NCBI GenBank assembly: GCA_002077045.2
Contig: KZ111144.1
Coordinates: 1,270,857-1,334,856 of the forward strand
Length of the DNA stretch: 64,000 bases
Direction of reading: 5' to 3'
Source of the DNA: Rachicladosporium sp. CCFEE 5018
Lineage: Eukaryota > Ascomycota > Dothideomycetes > Cladosporiales > Cladosporiaceae
Numbering within the stretch: position 1 is the first letter of the stretch; each line of letters opens with the position of its first letter. Below, one piece after another: positions 10,116 through 20,130 of this stretch. The position numbers and the translations under genes are program-made. A model generated the notes under the pieces. That model saw only the letters and a program-made list of their open reading frames with translations, did no database searches and was not told where the DNA came from.

Positions 10116-10127
10116 CGGCCGCCCGTG

Positions 10128-10470
10128 CTATTCGCCCCGTGCGGCGAGCACCTTGACCAAAGCGCCAACTAGCCCATCTCTTGCCTTGTCCGCTCGAGCT
10201 CCAAGTTACCTAGCCTTGCGCTCGCCGAGTGACCTGAACGCCCGCGGGTGCATTGCGTGCAGCGCATTCCTGAACTCCACCAAGTCCGTCGAACGACGTC
10301 GCCAGCTGCTCCATGCTATTCACCCTGTGCGGCGGGCACCTTGACCAACGCGACAGCCAATTCATCTCTCCCTTTGTCCTCTCCAAATCCTATCTGTCCG
10401 CTCTTGCGCTCTCCAAGAGCTCTGAAGGCACACGTGTGCATGGCGTGCAGTCTGTGCCTGCTCCGTGGGT
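10128..10470. repeat. 188-bp diverged tandem duplication
   Basis: GCTATTCGCCCCGTGCGGCG at 10128 recurs as GCTATTCACCCTGTGCGGCG at 10316, and similarity continues through ACCTTGACCAA, CCATCTCT and GCATTGCGTGCAG / GCATGGCGTGCAG. The period of 188 is not a multiple of three. It sits between the decayed gene at 9.3-10.1 kb and the helicase-like remnant. Confidence 0.65.
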
Positions 10471-10670
10471 TGGAGGACTAGCCACCCATCAACGAGCAGA
10501 TCGGCAGTGCCCTGCATAGTGAGAGGTCCGCCGAAGAGGGTAGCTTGCAGTGGTGTGACCTGTGAGGTCTCGCGAATGAACAGCGCTCCAACTCGACCGG
10601 CCGTGTTGAGGGCGGGATTAGTGAAGATCGTTCCTTTTGGGATGTGTAGACTCCTGGTCCCCTCGCCGGT
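10452..10670 (-). pseudogene. DExH RNA-helicase C-terminal OB-fold remnant
   Basis: About 73 codons on the minus strand include 'G-A-L-F-I-R-E-T-S-Q-V-T-P-L', then 'A-T-L-F-G-G-P-L' and 'L-L-V-D-G-W-L-V-L'. In DHX29/DHX57/DHX30-type DExH helicases the C-terminal OB fold reads 'yirD.t.VtPl.llLFGG.l........l.vDGWl.f', so the order and spacing match well. The motor domains are not present anywhere in the window and the sequence upstream on this strand runs into a 14-bp minisatellite. This is therefore a fragment, not a functional helicase. It may originally have been joined to the decayed frame at 9.3-10.1 kb. Confidence 0.45.
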
Positions 10671-10786
10671 CTTTTCTGTGCATCGATCGGGGATGCGGTA
10701 TGACGTTCTCTTGCAAGCAGCGCATATCAGGACTCTCTTCGCTTTGCTCGTCCGAGGTGCCGGCGGTCGGCAGCGCCCGAGTCGAT

Positions 10787-10836
10787 GTCTGTGAGTCGGT
10801 GTCTGTGAGTCGGTGTCTGTGAGTCGGTGTCTGTGA
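10787..10836. repeat. 14-bp minisatellite
   Basis: GTCTGTGAGTCGGT begins at 10787, 10801, 10815 and 10829. Because 14 is not a multiple of three, reading through it cycles all three frames (a T-D-T-D-S-Q-T-P-T-H-R-H-R-L pattern on the minus strand). Confidence 0.85.
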
Positions 10837-11730
10837 CACAGCCATACGTTGGGCTTTCGTGGGTTTCGGTAGCTCCGGTAATCGAGCTGAAAGTTCGGAT
10901 TTCCCTTCCGGAGAACACAAGTATAATGCACGAGAGTTGTGGCAACCGACAGGCTGCGTCGTGATGATCACCGAATACGGTGTGTCCAAGTCGGGTGTAC
11001 CGAGGGAGTCTCGAGCTCAGCGAGGGTATGCACATTTCTTAGCTATCCTGCCGATGTAGTAAAGTATGGAGGATCACAAGGTAGTGTGCCACGGATTGGC
11101 AGATACGGTCGAGAGATGCGTTGAAGACACGGGCGTGCTGAGCAGTGCCGACAGCGGTGAAGATTAGACCTGCGCCGGTCAGGATGCCCAGATCTGGGAA
11201 TTCACTTGTAGCTCAGCAAGATCATGCTAAGATCTCTGGTTCGATTCCAGTATGTATGGCCCGAGCAAGCTCAAGGTTCTCCAGCTACTAACGAGTCGTC
11301 AGGATGGAGGCAACCGAGCAAACCTTTTGCTCTGTATTCACCGTCCAGAGAAGAGAGTGATCTTGAGGATAGCTTTTGCCGTCGCTCAAGACGCCTGTGC
11401 GATGTAATGGTGGAGACGGAAAAGTTCATATGACCGTTTGGGAAGTTGTGATTCGACGACGCCACGCCGCACGACTCAAGGAACCTTGTCAAATGATCCA
11501 GACCCCATGGTCTGCCTGAATGTATGCTTCGACAAATAGTAGATTGAGAAATTGAGAATGATATGAGAGGTAAGCCAACTTGTAACAAAATGTCTCAGAC
11601 CCTATGAGTATCAAACTCCGCCACCGCCAGCCACCAGCAGGCTCGCATCGCAATAGAGGGTATCTTCCTTCCTCAATTCCAGCAGACTCGATGGACCAAC
11701 CCCGAATGTAGCAATGCTCGCCCCTCACGC
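10837..11730. other. no supported gene
   Basis: No frame with a recognisable product. A short T-arm-like CTGGTTCGATTCCAG near 11236-11250 is discussed among the rejected items. The right end is the 3' flank of the PAP2 gene. Confidence 0.35.
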
Positions 11731-13130
11731 TCAAACAATCCCATCTCCACGCTGAGCACCCACAGGCTTCCTAGACACACTGTGCCTTCCGCCGTCCGCA
11801 CGCCTAGCATCCGTGCTAGCCCTCGCGTTGTAGCCTGGGCCCTCCGGCGCAACTGCACCAACACCCCTAGCACCGTGTGTAGCATCGAATGGCGCGCCGC
11901 CGAAAGCGCCACCCTCATGTGAGCCCCAGCCCGCCTTCCGTGTGAAGATGGCGTCGTGGAAGCCGTCGAAGGCTGAGGGTCCGTCGCCATAGTGGAAGGG
12001 CAGGTTGCGGGTGAGGGGGATGTGATTGAAACGGAAGTCCCAGACTGAGGCGTAGACCATGCGGTAAGCGCTGAATGCCATGACGGTGCCGATGAGGCCG
12101 CCGGCTACGACGTCGTACCAATTGTGGAATTCATCTGTGATGTGTTAGACCTAAACCGTCACGAAAGGGTATGATCTGACTCACCAATAGTGAGAGCACC
12201 TGCAATCAGCACCGCGCCGAGTACGGGCATGTAGGTTACAATGAGCTTCCAGAAGGCTGGGTGGTAGTTCGACCAGACCTTCAACTTGGCGTTGAGGTAA
12301 AGGTAGAGAAAGATCAAGCCTGCGAATGCTGCAGTCGAGTGGCCGGAGGGCATTGACTCCAAGCTGTCGTTGATTTGCTTCTCATCTCCAGTGCAGATCT
12401 TACGGTTGTACATGATGCCCGCAAATCCGATACCAGACTCTGCGCCGTATGCTGCAACATTTGGCTTGCATACAGCGAGGAAGTGGGGACGAAGTCTGGT
12501 ACTGTCAGCCGTGTGCCCAATCTCTTGAGGATACAGAAGATCAACTTACCCTCCGATAAGCCACTTCACAAAGACCTGAAATACCGCAGCTGTGATGAGC
12601 GAGTAAAGCAAGCCGATGATGCTGTTGTTCAGATCCCAGAAGGAGCGAATGCGAATTTGCATGCACAGGAAGATGAAGATAGGAATCAACGACGCGATCA
12701 TTGCCGCGGCCCAGATAGGTACGATCTCCTTCCTCAACGGATAAGCAAACTCGGGATACATCACATCGCCGGTGACTTGGTTCACGGGGAAGGAGCGGCT
12801 CGGCGCTGGAGGAGCTTTGTAGACCTGCTGAAGTCAGCATCTTGAAGCTGCGATAAGGCCATCATCACTCACGCCCAGTCCGATGACGCCCATGATGAGC
12901 ATCGTCAGGAGATCCAGCCAAGTGCCCTTGATCCACTGCCCAAAGGTCGGACTAGTGTTGAGTGAGCCATTGCCATGCGTGGTACCAGTGTTGGCATGCC
13001 TGTTCCCGCGCTTGCTCAGAAGACCGCTGCGAGCTGGCTTCTCGCGTATGGTGCCGCCGTTGTTCGTACCCACGGAGGTGGCTGTGTTGGCGCCTGCAGG
13101 ACGAGTGCGGCGGTTGAAGAAGCGCTGCAT
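11731..13130 (-). CDS. PAP2-superfamily lipid phosphatase (diacylglycerol pyrophosphate phosphatase-like)
   Basis: Four exons, complement of 11731-12134, 12185-12495, 12550-12824 and 12873-13130. All introns are GT-AG (48-54 nt) and phases agree, giving 415 residues. Members dephosphorylate phosphatidate, lysophosphatidate or diacylglycerol pyrophosphate in ER/vacuolar membranes. Hydrophobic segments follow a polar N-terminus of about 60 residues. Motif C1 is K-W-L-I-G-G-L-R-P (about 173-181), spanning the exon 2/3 junction; motif C2 is P-S-G-H (about 227-230); motif C3 is D-E-F-H-N-W-Y-D (about 282-289) with the catalytic His and Asp. The Ser-Arg pair usual at the start of C3 is Ala-Leu here. 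A long hydrophilic tail of about 90 residues follows. Lipid specificity cannot be read from sequence. Confidence 0.88.
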
Positions 13131-14235
13131 CGTCGCAGATGGCCGTGGAAATATTGTTGTGATGAAAGATCAGGAAGATATTGTCGTGGTTATGGAAGTC
13201 GAGGTCAGGAATTGGGAAAGCTTGTTAGAAGCCTGATAGTCAATGCAGTGAATGAATGCAGTCGCATGTGAGAGTGACGTTGGCTGGGTGACTGCTGTTC
13301 ATTCGAAGTGAAGTCACACGAAGTGATGAGAGAAACGATAACTACCATGCTCATATCCGACAGTGAAACATGTGCGATTGATTAATCGTCATAAGTGCGC
13401 AGTACTCCTGTGCCAGCAAGGCAAAGGCTACTATGAGCTGGGCTGAAACTTGGTTTACCTGGCTGCGCTGTCAGTGATGGCAAGCCGGATCACGATCCGT
13501 AGGCAGATTGCGGTCACATTCGTGGCGCCGGACACCGTGCGACTGGTACAGCGTCGCGAGCCCTGGGGGAACGCGATACGATATCGATGATTGAGATCAA
13601 AATTGGGGTATGGTGAAAGGAAAAGCGTTCACGATGATGGAGGTTCTTTGAGTTCGCCTTGGAAGCTCTTGGTGCAAAGCTTGGTGTCCTGCCGGCGCAC
13701 GGTGCTCCACTACAAACTTGGAACTTGTGTTGGCTCTCTTTGACGTGCTTGAAAACGACATCACGTCTTCCAAGCTCATCGAAGAAGCATAGTGTAGCAG
13801 AGCTGCTAGACGAGTGAAGGCCGTAGGGATGCAAGGGTCCGGGCCTCTCGACTTCATCGTTCTCCCTCAATTGCTATGCCCTCGGCAAGCTTCTGTTTGG
13901 AGCCGACCGCGTACAGCATGTTGCCCTCGATCCCGCTCAGTATGCGGCACTGGCGAGCAAAGCTTCTATGCTGGGCTCGAACAGTGACATGAAAGGAAGG
14001 AGAACCTGTGATCTGCGTGGTCTGGTGTCCCACGCGACCGCCATGCAACATAACGGCGTGGCACGCGTGGGATGTGCTTGTCGCGCAGTGTCCTCGTGCA
14101 ATCCACGGACCTGTACCTGGGTACCTCATGCTGTAGCACCATGGGACTTGAACGAGAGCTGGTGAGAGGTCGTCAAGACTGTCATCATAATGCGGTTCGA
14201 GGATAGGCAATGGGCGGAGTGGCAGCAAGTACACG
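13131..14235. other. intergenic; nothing recognised
   Basis: Upstream flanks of two divergently transcribed genes (PAP2 phosphatase to the left, APH-like kinase to the right). Minus-strand frames at 13514-13870 and 13854-14309 show no domain. Confidence 0.4.
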
Positions 14236-15387
14236 ATGATACTAATTGATGTGCACCAGATTTTGGCTTGGTGGCTGTGCCAGCCTAACAATGTAGTATC
14301 GTCCTGCAATGAAACAGGCAGTCGGAACAGCTTAGGTGATTCTCACAAAGACGAGGCTGCGTACGAGGCGACGATCAGATCGCAATGCCTTGCCTATGCC
14401 ACCACGCTGTATCCGTCTGCGCTCAGCATACGAGCAGTAGACTTACAAGGCGGATGCTCTTTTACGGTTAAGGTCCGGCATGATGGAGATCACATACACG
14501 TTGCAAAGAAGGGCACTCCGTCCGAAACGATCTTACAATTCAGAGATACGCGCTTTGGGCTAGACATGAGTCTTCTGCACAATGTCCGAGAGCTGCATGG
14601 TGCGCTGGTACCGATCACTAGGCGCATCGATCACTTCGATCTCAGTGTTGGCAGCAGAGAAGTCTACGAGATGACTGTGGTGCCTGGCATCCGCTTCGAC
14701 TGCGTGCGACCGCTACAGCATGATCTTGATGGACACAGCGTGACGAAGATCAAGACACTGCTGGAGGGTATGACTGCTTACTTTGCGACAACTTTCATGA
14801 CCACCGATATGGAGGCCAGTACCTCGTGCGGCAAGAGCAGTGGCCGCATTAACGTAACGTTGCTCGAGCGTTTGACCAAACTGGCTGTGGGTCTGCCTAC
14901 TGACAAGCTGCAAAGCATTGCCAGGGAAACACGGGACGCTGTGCAGCAAGGTGCAATGCAAAGTCTTCCTGTCGTTCTCACGCATGGAGACCTGCTACCC
15001 ACGAACATTTTCGTCGATCAGGGTACCTGGGCTCTCACTGGCTTGGTCGACTGGGCTGAGGCTGAAAATCTACCCTTCGGCATTGGCTTGCATGGCATTG
15101 ATCAACTGCTGGGCTACATGGACGATGCTCGCCAGTGGGTGTGGTACGATGAGTCCGAAACCCTACGCAAACACTTCTGGAGCTGTTTGCAGGAACGACT
15201 TCCTGCGTGGGTGCCGAAAGAATCAACCCCTACCAACGCGGTTCGATTGGCGAGAGTTGTAGGTGTGCTGCTTTGGCACGGCTTCGCATGGGACGATGGC
15301 CGACTCGATCGGGTTGTCAATGTGGACAATGATGGGGATGAAGTGGCAATGCTACGAGCTTTCCTTCTTGTGGACGAAAATGTCTGA
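14236..15387 (+). CDS. APH-family phosphotransferase-like protein
   Basis: An intronless frame of 383 residues with the aminoglycoside/choline-kinase fold signature. VLTHGDLLPTNIFVD (about 247-261) carries the Brenner motif H-G-D-x-x-x-x-N with catalytic Asp and Mg-binding Asn, and G-L-V-D-W-A-E-A-E (about 268-276) supplies the metal-binding Asp. The N-terminal nucleotide-binding lobe is short and divergent. Fungi have large expansions of this family, most with unknown small-molecule substrates; antibiotic resistance should not be assumed. The start is the first ATG of the frame; an upstream exon cannot be excluded because the first 35 residues look non-conserved. Confidence 0.75.
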   Translation: MILIDVHQILAWWLCQPNNVVSSCNETGSRNSLGDSHKDEAAYEATIRSQCLAYATTLYPSALSIRAVDLQGGCSFTVKVRHDGDHIHVAKKGTPSETILQFRDTRFGLDMSLLHNVRELHGALVPITRRIDHFDLSVGSREVYEMTVVPGIRFDCVRPLQHDLDGHSVTKIKTLLEGMTAYFATTFMTTDMEASTSCGKSSGRINVTLLERLTKLAVGLPTDKLQSIARETRDAVQQGAMQSLPVVLTHGDLLPTNIFVDQGTWALTGLVDWAEAENLPFGIGLHGIDQLLGYMDDARQWVWYDESETLRKHFWSCLQERLPAWVPKESTPTNAVRLARVVGVLLWHGFAWDDGRLDRVVNVDNDGDEVAMLRAFLLVDENV

Positions 15388-15907
15388 TAGTAGTATCGTT
15401 TCTCGTTGCAATAACCTCATGTAAAGTCAATGTGGCGATCTAGCCTGTTTTGCACCTGGCGCGGGAGCTTATCTCCCAAGGAATGCAACGGTTTTCCTCT
15501 TCCACCTGTTGCCTGTGGACGTCCATCCTGCACAAGAGACTTACCACTTCCCACACAAGCGGCCAAAGATACTGTCTATAAGTCCCACCTTGCTGCACAA
15601 CACTTGCGTCGGATGCTACTCCTAATGAGGACTTGGCGGCGGCTGCGGCGATTACGTAGCCCAAAGGCAAGGTTGTCGACCAGGGTCTTTGTACCTGTTG
15701 AACGACAAAGTCTCTACCAAAGCCCTATGCGTGCGTGGCCATGAAACACACATCGCGACACCTAATCGCTGTACCCTACCAATCACTCCGCTAAGTACCC
15801 TATCCTTGATTTCATTGTCTCACAGGGCTTCACAATCGCTTCGGCCTGAGTCCGACTTCCTCGTTCACAAGACTTTCTTTGTTCTCTCACAGCGCCCGCA
15901 TTGAGCA
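15388..15907. other. intergenic with likely 5' UTR of the next gene
   Basis: No gene seen. The final 150 bases are pyrimidine-rich, as expected for the promoter and leader of the DUF8004-type gene starting at 15908. Confidence 0.4.
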
Positions 15908-18663
15908 ATGTCTCGACGATTGTCTGCGATCTTCACGGGCGGCGACAGCAATTATCAGCCTGCCATGGCGGGCGGCACAACTTCCCCGCAGCATAGCAGT
16001 CCACATAGCGCTCGTGCCAGTGCAGAGCACACACGATCACCAGCCAAAGCACGATTGACCAAAGCGGCACCCGTACAAGCACATGGCAGGCAGCCCTCTC
16101 TGCCGTACCTGGAGCCTTTGGAGCAATCACAACCTATACTATCACAGCCTACACTGCAGGACCTCAAGCGCGAGCATGCACTGCGTGATCGATTTGGCAT
16201 GCCTAGTCCGCCACTCCAAGCACCACCTGCTTTTGCCCCATCGCATTCACGACCTAGCTCACGAGATCGATCACGACCGGGCACACCAAGCTCACTTGCT
16301 GGATCCGCCACTGGGACTGGTTCCGGAAGTAGTCGACCAGCGACACCCACAATACTACTGAATGGACAGCACTCGATGACGCCTACCACCCCTAATAAGA
16401 GCGCAGAGAAAGAGAAGAAGAATGGGTGGTTCAGAAGGGGCAGCAAAGGAGAGGTAAAGCCTATGGGTCCTACGGCGTGGATTGCTGGAACACCGCAGAA
16501 GATTACCTACGATGCTGAGATACTGCTACAGGCACAACCTGTGCCCGAGCTGTGGAACGAGATGGACGGCAACTGCTTCGTCTACCTCTTCCCACGAGAG
16601 TCTGGTCGAGGTCCGTCGTTCAAGGTCGATTCTGCGATCTTTGCGTCATCACCAGTGCTGAGCAAGATGGCTTTCGGTGACTCGCCCAGTAGCTCAACAC
16701 AAGATTGGCCACTTGACGCGAAGATGCAACGTCTTTCTGTTAATGACCAAATGGGCACGATGAGTTCAGCTTCGTCACAAGATTCGCGCGGGCGGTACTC
16801 GACTTTCTCGACTTCGAGTGCGGATCCGGTACACCTGTTCATGCCTCTGAAGCTTGGCGCATCGCCACTGGACGACTTGCAGACGCTGATCGATTTCCGG
16901 AACTTCTTCGCTTTCCTCTGTGGGCAGTCTATTGTCGCTACTGAGAAACGCCACACTTTCTTCCAAATCTTCATGACTCTGGCATCGATCCTGAAGGGTC
17001 ACGACTTCAGCAACTTCGACGGATCTACATACGGCGAGGTAGCGAATGGTAGCTTCGACGCGTACGTGCAAGAACTAGGTCTGGCGGACGTGCGAGCAAG
17101 CCGAGAAAGGACGATCGAGGGNNNNNNNNNNNNNNNNNNNNNNNNNNNNNNNNNNNNNNNNNNNNNNNNNNNNNNNNNNNNNNNNNNNNNNNNNNNNNNN
17201 NNNNNNNNNNNNNNNNNNNNNAGGCTTTCACGCACGCAGTCGGGAAGCTGGAAGATTTGACGGGATCGAAGAATGCTAAATTCGCTCTCATCTCTACTAT
17301 CTCTCAGCAAAGACTCGGGCGTGCGGCGATGGACCTTGAAAAGCGGACTGCATCGATACGATTGATCCTAAACGATTTCGAATTCCCAGCCATCTTCTCC
17401 GGCATCATGATTTCCAAAGTGGCGGAAGAGCGCAAGGAAGGTGTTCGCTTTGATGCCTGGAAAGATGGCTTCTTCGGTATGCGGAAGTGGTATCTTGCAA
17501 CTCTGAAGCAGCGGTATGGCGATTGGCCGCCCAAGGCGAAGAGCAAGAAGAATGATCTAGAGACTAGTGGACTGCAGCGGATTGTTTTGCAAGATCTCTA
17601 CCGGGATCTAAGCGAGATCTACGACCTGCTTGTCGATCGCAGACACCTCACCACCCGCTCAGTAGACGGTGTTGACCACGAGGGAACCCGGGAAGAACCC
17701 ACAATACGAGCACTACGTGCTGTGCTATCCGAGTACGACCGCTCGAGTCCACCAGTCAAACCTCCCATGCCGTTCGATCTACCCATGCTCCCCACCTTAC
17801 GCTCGACACGCCCAGACTTCGGCACAGGTGACAAGAAGAAAGATCTCAAAGCCATCTCCAAGAAACTGAAGGACGATGAGATCGCAGCCATCACTCGCGC
17901 TTGCCTGAACCCTGACACACCTCTGTCTCCATTCGTGTCAGGGTTCAGAGACATGGAGAAACGTGCCATGCATGGCTGCAACGTTGCTGAGCTCGTTGAC
18001 CTCCGCGTCGGCCAGTGGATCTTCCTCTACGCTGTTCTGCAAGCTCTACCGATGCTGGCTTGCGATGCGCCGGGTTTGAGATACACGCAAGGCGTAGAGT
18101 ACTTCCTGTGTGAGCCGCCTCGATCTGGCGTGCCCTGGGCGGATCCTGAGCGGGCTGCTACCGCGGGAGGCAAGAGGGCGTGGTACGCTGTGGGGGAAGC
18201 CGGCGATGTGGTCAGTCTGCCTAGCGATGTAGTCGAGCATGGTGTCGAGGGCATCTATCGGAGAAGTCACTGCTGGGTCATGGCTGAGCGATGGACTGCG
18301 AGAGACGCGAGCATGGCTACAAAGCTACATCAGCAAGAAGCTACCAACGCGTACGATCTGAGCAACGGGCACAGAGGCAGAGGTCTTGGTGATGTACCGC
18401 CGGTGCCGCCTGTCCATGGGATGCTACAGGCGAATGGAGCGAGGGAGGCAAGTCTGCCAAGAGCTCACCAGCGGAACAGCTCGCTGATGATGGGTTTGGA
18501 GCCACTACCACTACCGCCGAGCTTTGCGCCGGAGAACGGACATGGCTCGAGGAACTCGAGTGTAGAGCGGCCGAAGACCTCACATAATGTGGATGCGAGC
18601 AAGACTTTTGATGCGATCTTGGGAGAAGTCAATGGGAAGGGCAAGAAGGGAAGGAAGCAGTAG
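15908..18663 (+). CDS. large fungal protein of the DUF8004 type (interrupted by an assembly gap)
   Basis: ATG at 15908 opens a frame of about 405 codons to the N run at 17122. After the gap the same protein resumes (A-F-T-H-A-V-G-K-L-E-D-L) and runs to TAG at 18663. The N-terminal third is low complexity, rich in Ser/Pro. A conserved core contains WNEMDGNCFVYLFPRESGRG (about 217-236) and 'F-K-V-D-S-A-I-F-A-S-S', which I recognise from fungal DUF8004 proteins. The C-terminal part includes 'A-M-H-G-C-N-V-A-E-L-V-D-L-R-V-G-Q-W' and a disordered, basic tail. Function is unknown; it is a cytosolic-looking, probably scaffold-type protein without transmembrane segments. The two halves are in different nominal frames because the gap is a fixed-size placeholder. 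No intron is visible outside the gap. Confidence 0.85.
17122..17221. other. assembly gap (100 N) inside a gene
   Basis: A run of exactly 100 N, the conventional size for a gap of unknown length. It falls within the DUF8004-type coding region, so a stretch of that protein is missing. Confidence 0.99.
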
Positions 18664-18854
18664 TTCTTGTAGAAGTATGATGTATGATACCACGCCCTGA
18701 TGTGATGCTCCGCACTTTGATCTATGTATGTAGAGTACTTGACCTTGTCCCAGAACCTCTGTTATCAAATTGCAGAGCTTTCGCACTTCGCAGACTCCTG
18801 GCGAGTCACTGCTGGCTTGACCTGAGCCAGACGGGCAATGTTTGAGACTCCATC

Positions 18855-20130
18855 TCAGATGCCCCGGTTGAACTCTACCATGCCACCCTCTCCAGCCTTG
18901 CCCCAGAAATCCTCCTCTAGACTCTCTGCCTTCACAGCTTGCCTCTGCGGAAACGCAGCTAGCGCTAGAGGCAGTGCAAAGATGCTCGTCGTCAATATCA
19001 GACCCAGGTTGATCGGTAATACCATCCTTGGCCGTTGGCTCAGCCACGCAGTACGCTGCAAACGCACAAGTACCAACGGAGGTAGAACCATGATTGGTGA
19101 GGAGTTGAGCACACGAGACAGTGCCGTCTCACCGACAGCAAGCGTCGCTGCCTTCTTGCTTTTGCCGATCGACTCGAGTGGCAGTCCAGCAGCTTCACGC
19201 TTCTCCTTCGCAGCGCCGGACTCGGAAGGGAAAACGTCGATCCCACGACGAATCTCCTCGCCTCGCATGAGGAAGACATTGAGTGCTCCGGCACTCGCTA
19301 CTGCCGCGAAGGGAACGAGACGAGTGAGGATCGTGCGTGCGCCTGGACTAAGACGTTTGAGCCGTGGCACGAGTGAGTTGAGGCCGAGTGCAACACCACA
19401 GCTAGCGCCGACGGCGAGGAAGTAGGACTGTACCATCGTCGAAGTCGAGATCGGCGTCGACTTGTTGGCGTTCGAGGCGTTGATGGCAACGTTCAATGAC
19501 TGATTCGTGATCTGCCAGCCCAGCGTGCCCACGGTGGAGAGGTTTGGCGTGAGCATTCCGGCTGTGACGACGAGGTTGCTGAGGACGAAGCACGACATGC
19601 GGAAGGGCAGGAAAACTGGCTCGCCGGTATCTGTGAGGGTCCGTGTCAGTGTAGGCTGTTGAAATTTACTATCAAGAGACTCACCTGGATGTAGCGTGCT
19701 ATCTATTATCTTCTTGGCGATCCATAGGTCTGGGCTCATGGCGTGGATCCTGCCTTGCTTGTATTGCGTGACGAGCTGCTTTGCATTTTCAAGTCCGGAC
19801 GGGGAGGTGAAGAGCGTTCTGTTCTATCGTTAGCTTGTAGTTGGCAAACATGGAGATTGATATAAAGGAAGATAAGGTCGAGGGGACCCTGCAGTCAAGC
19901 ACAGCAAGTGTATACTGACCAGCGAGGCAGTAGTTGGCCAGCTCTGACGATACAGCACATTACGAGTACGACGGGGACTCGTTTGCTTGCGTTTGGACTT
20001 CTTCACTCCAAGGGTTGGAGTCTCACCTGGGATCTGAGAGGTCGGCCGAGTGCCTCACGCGACCCCAGTATGTGCTCAAATCATACTGGGACGCGGGCAG
20101 ATCTCTGCTGCCAGGCAGCGAGGCCGACAT
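18855..20130 (-). CDS. FSF1: sideroflexin, mitochondrial amino-acid (serine) transporter
   Basis: Three exons, complement of 18855-19630, 19685-19818 and 20027-20130, encode 337 residues, close to the family's usual 320-340. Sideroflexins are multi-pass inner-membrane proteins; human SFXN1 imports serine for one-carbon metabolism, and fungal Fsf1 is the orthologue. Exon 1 begins MSASLPGSRDLP and contains the typical 'Y-D-L-S-T-Y-W-G-R-V'. The signature H-P-D-T-G-E is created exactly at the exon 2/3 junction (about residues 78-83). Later hydrophobic segments and a polar C-terminus are as expected. Start at 20130 matches family N-termini; a longer upstream reading is unlikely. Intron 1 is about 208 nt, long for this window; intron 2 is 54 nt. 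The gene is convergent with the DUF8004-type gene, 191 bases apart. Confidence 0.93.

Noticed and set aside
11200..11260. tRNA-like CTGGTTCGATTCCAG T arm with an upstream AGATC-loop-GATCT hairpin (GCT anticodon)
   Set aside because: The two hairpins abut with no variable loop, the D arm is missing and the T stem's fifth pair is T-T. Probably chance.
18838..19425. 195-codon plus-strand frame
   Set aside because: Antisense shadow of the sideroflexin coding sequence.
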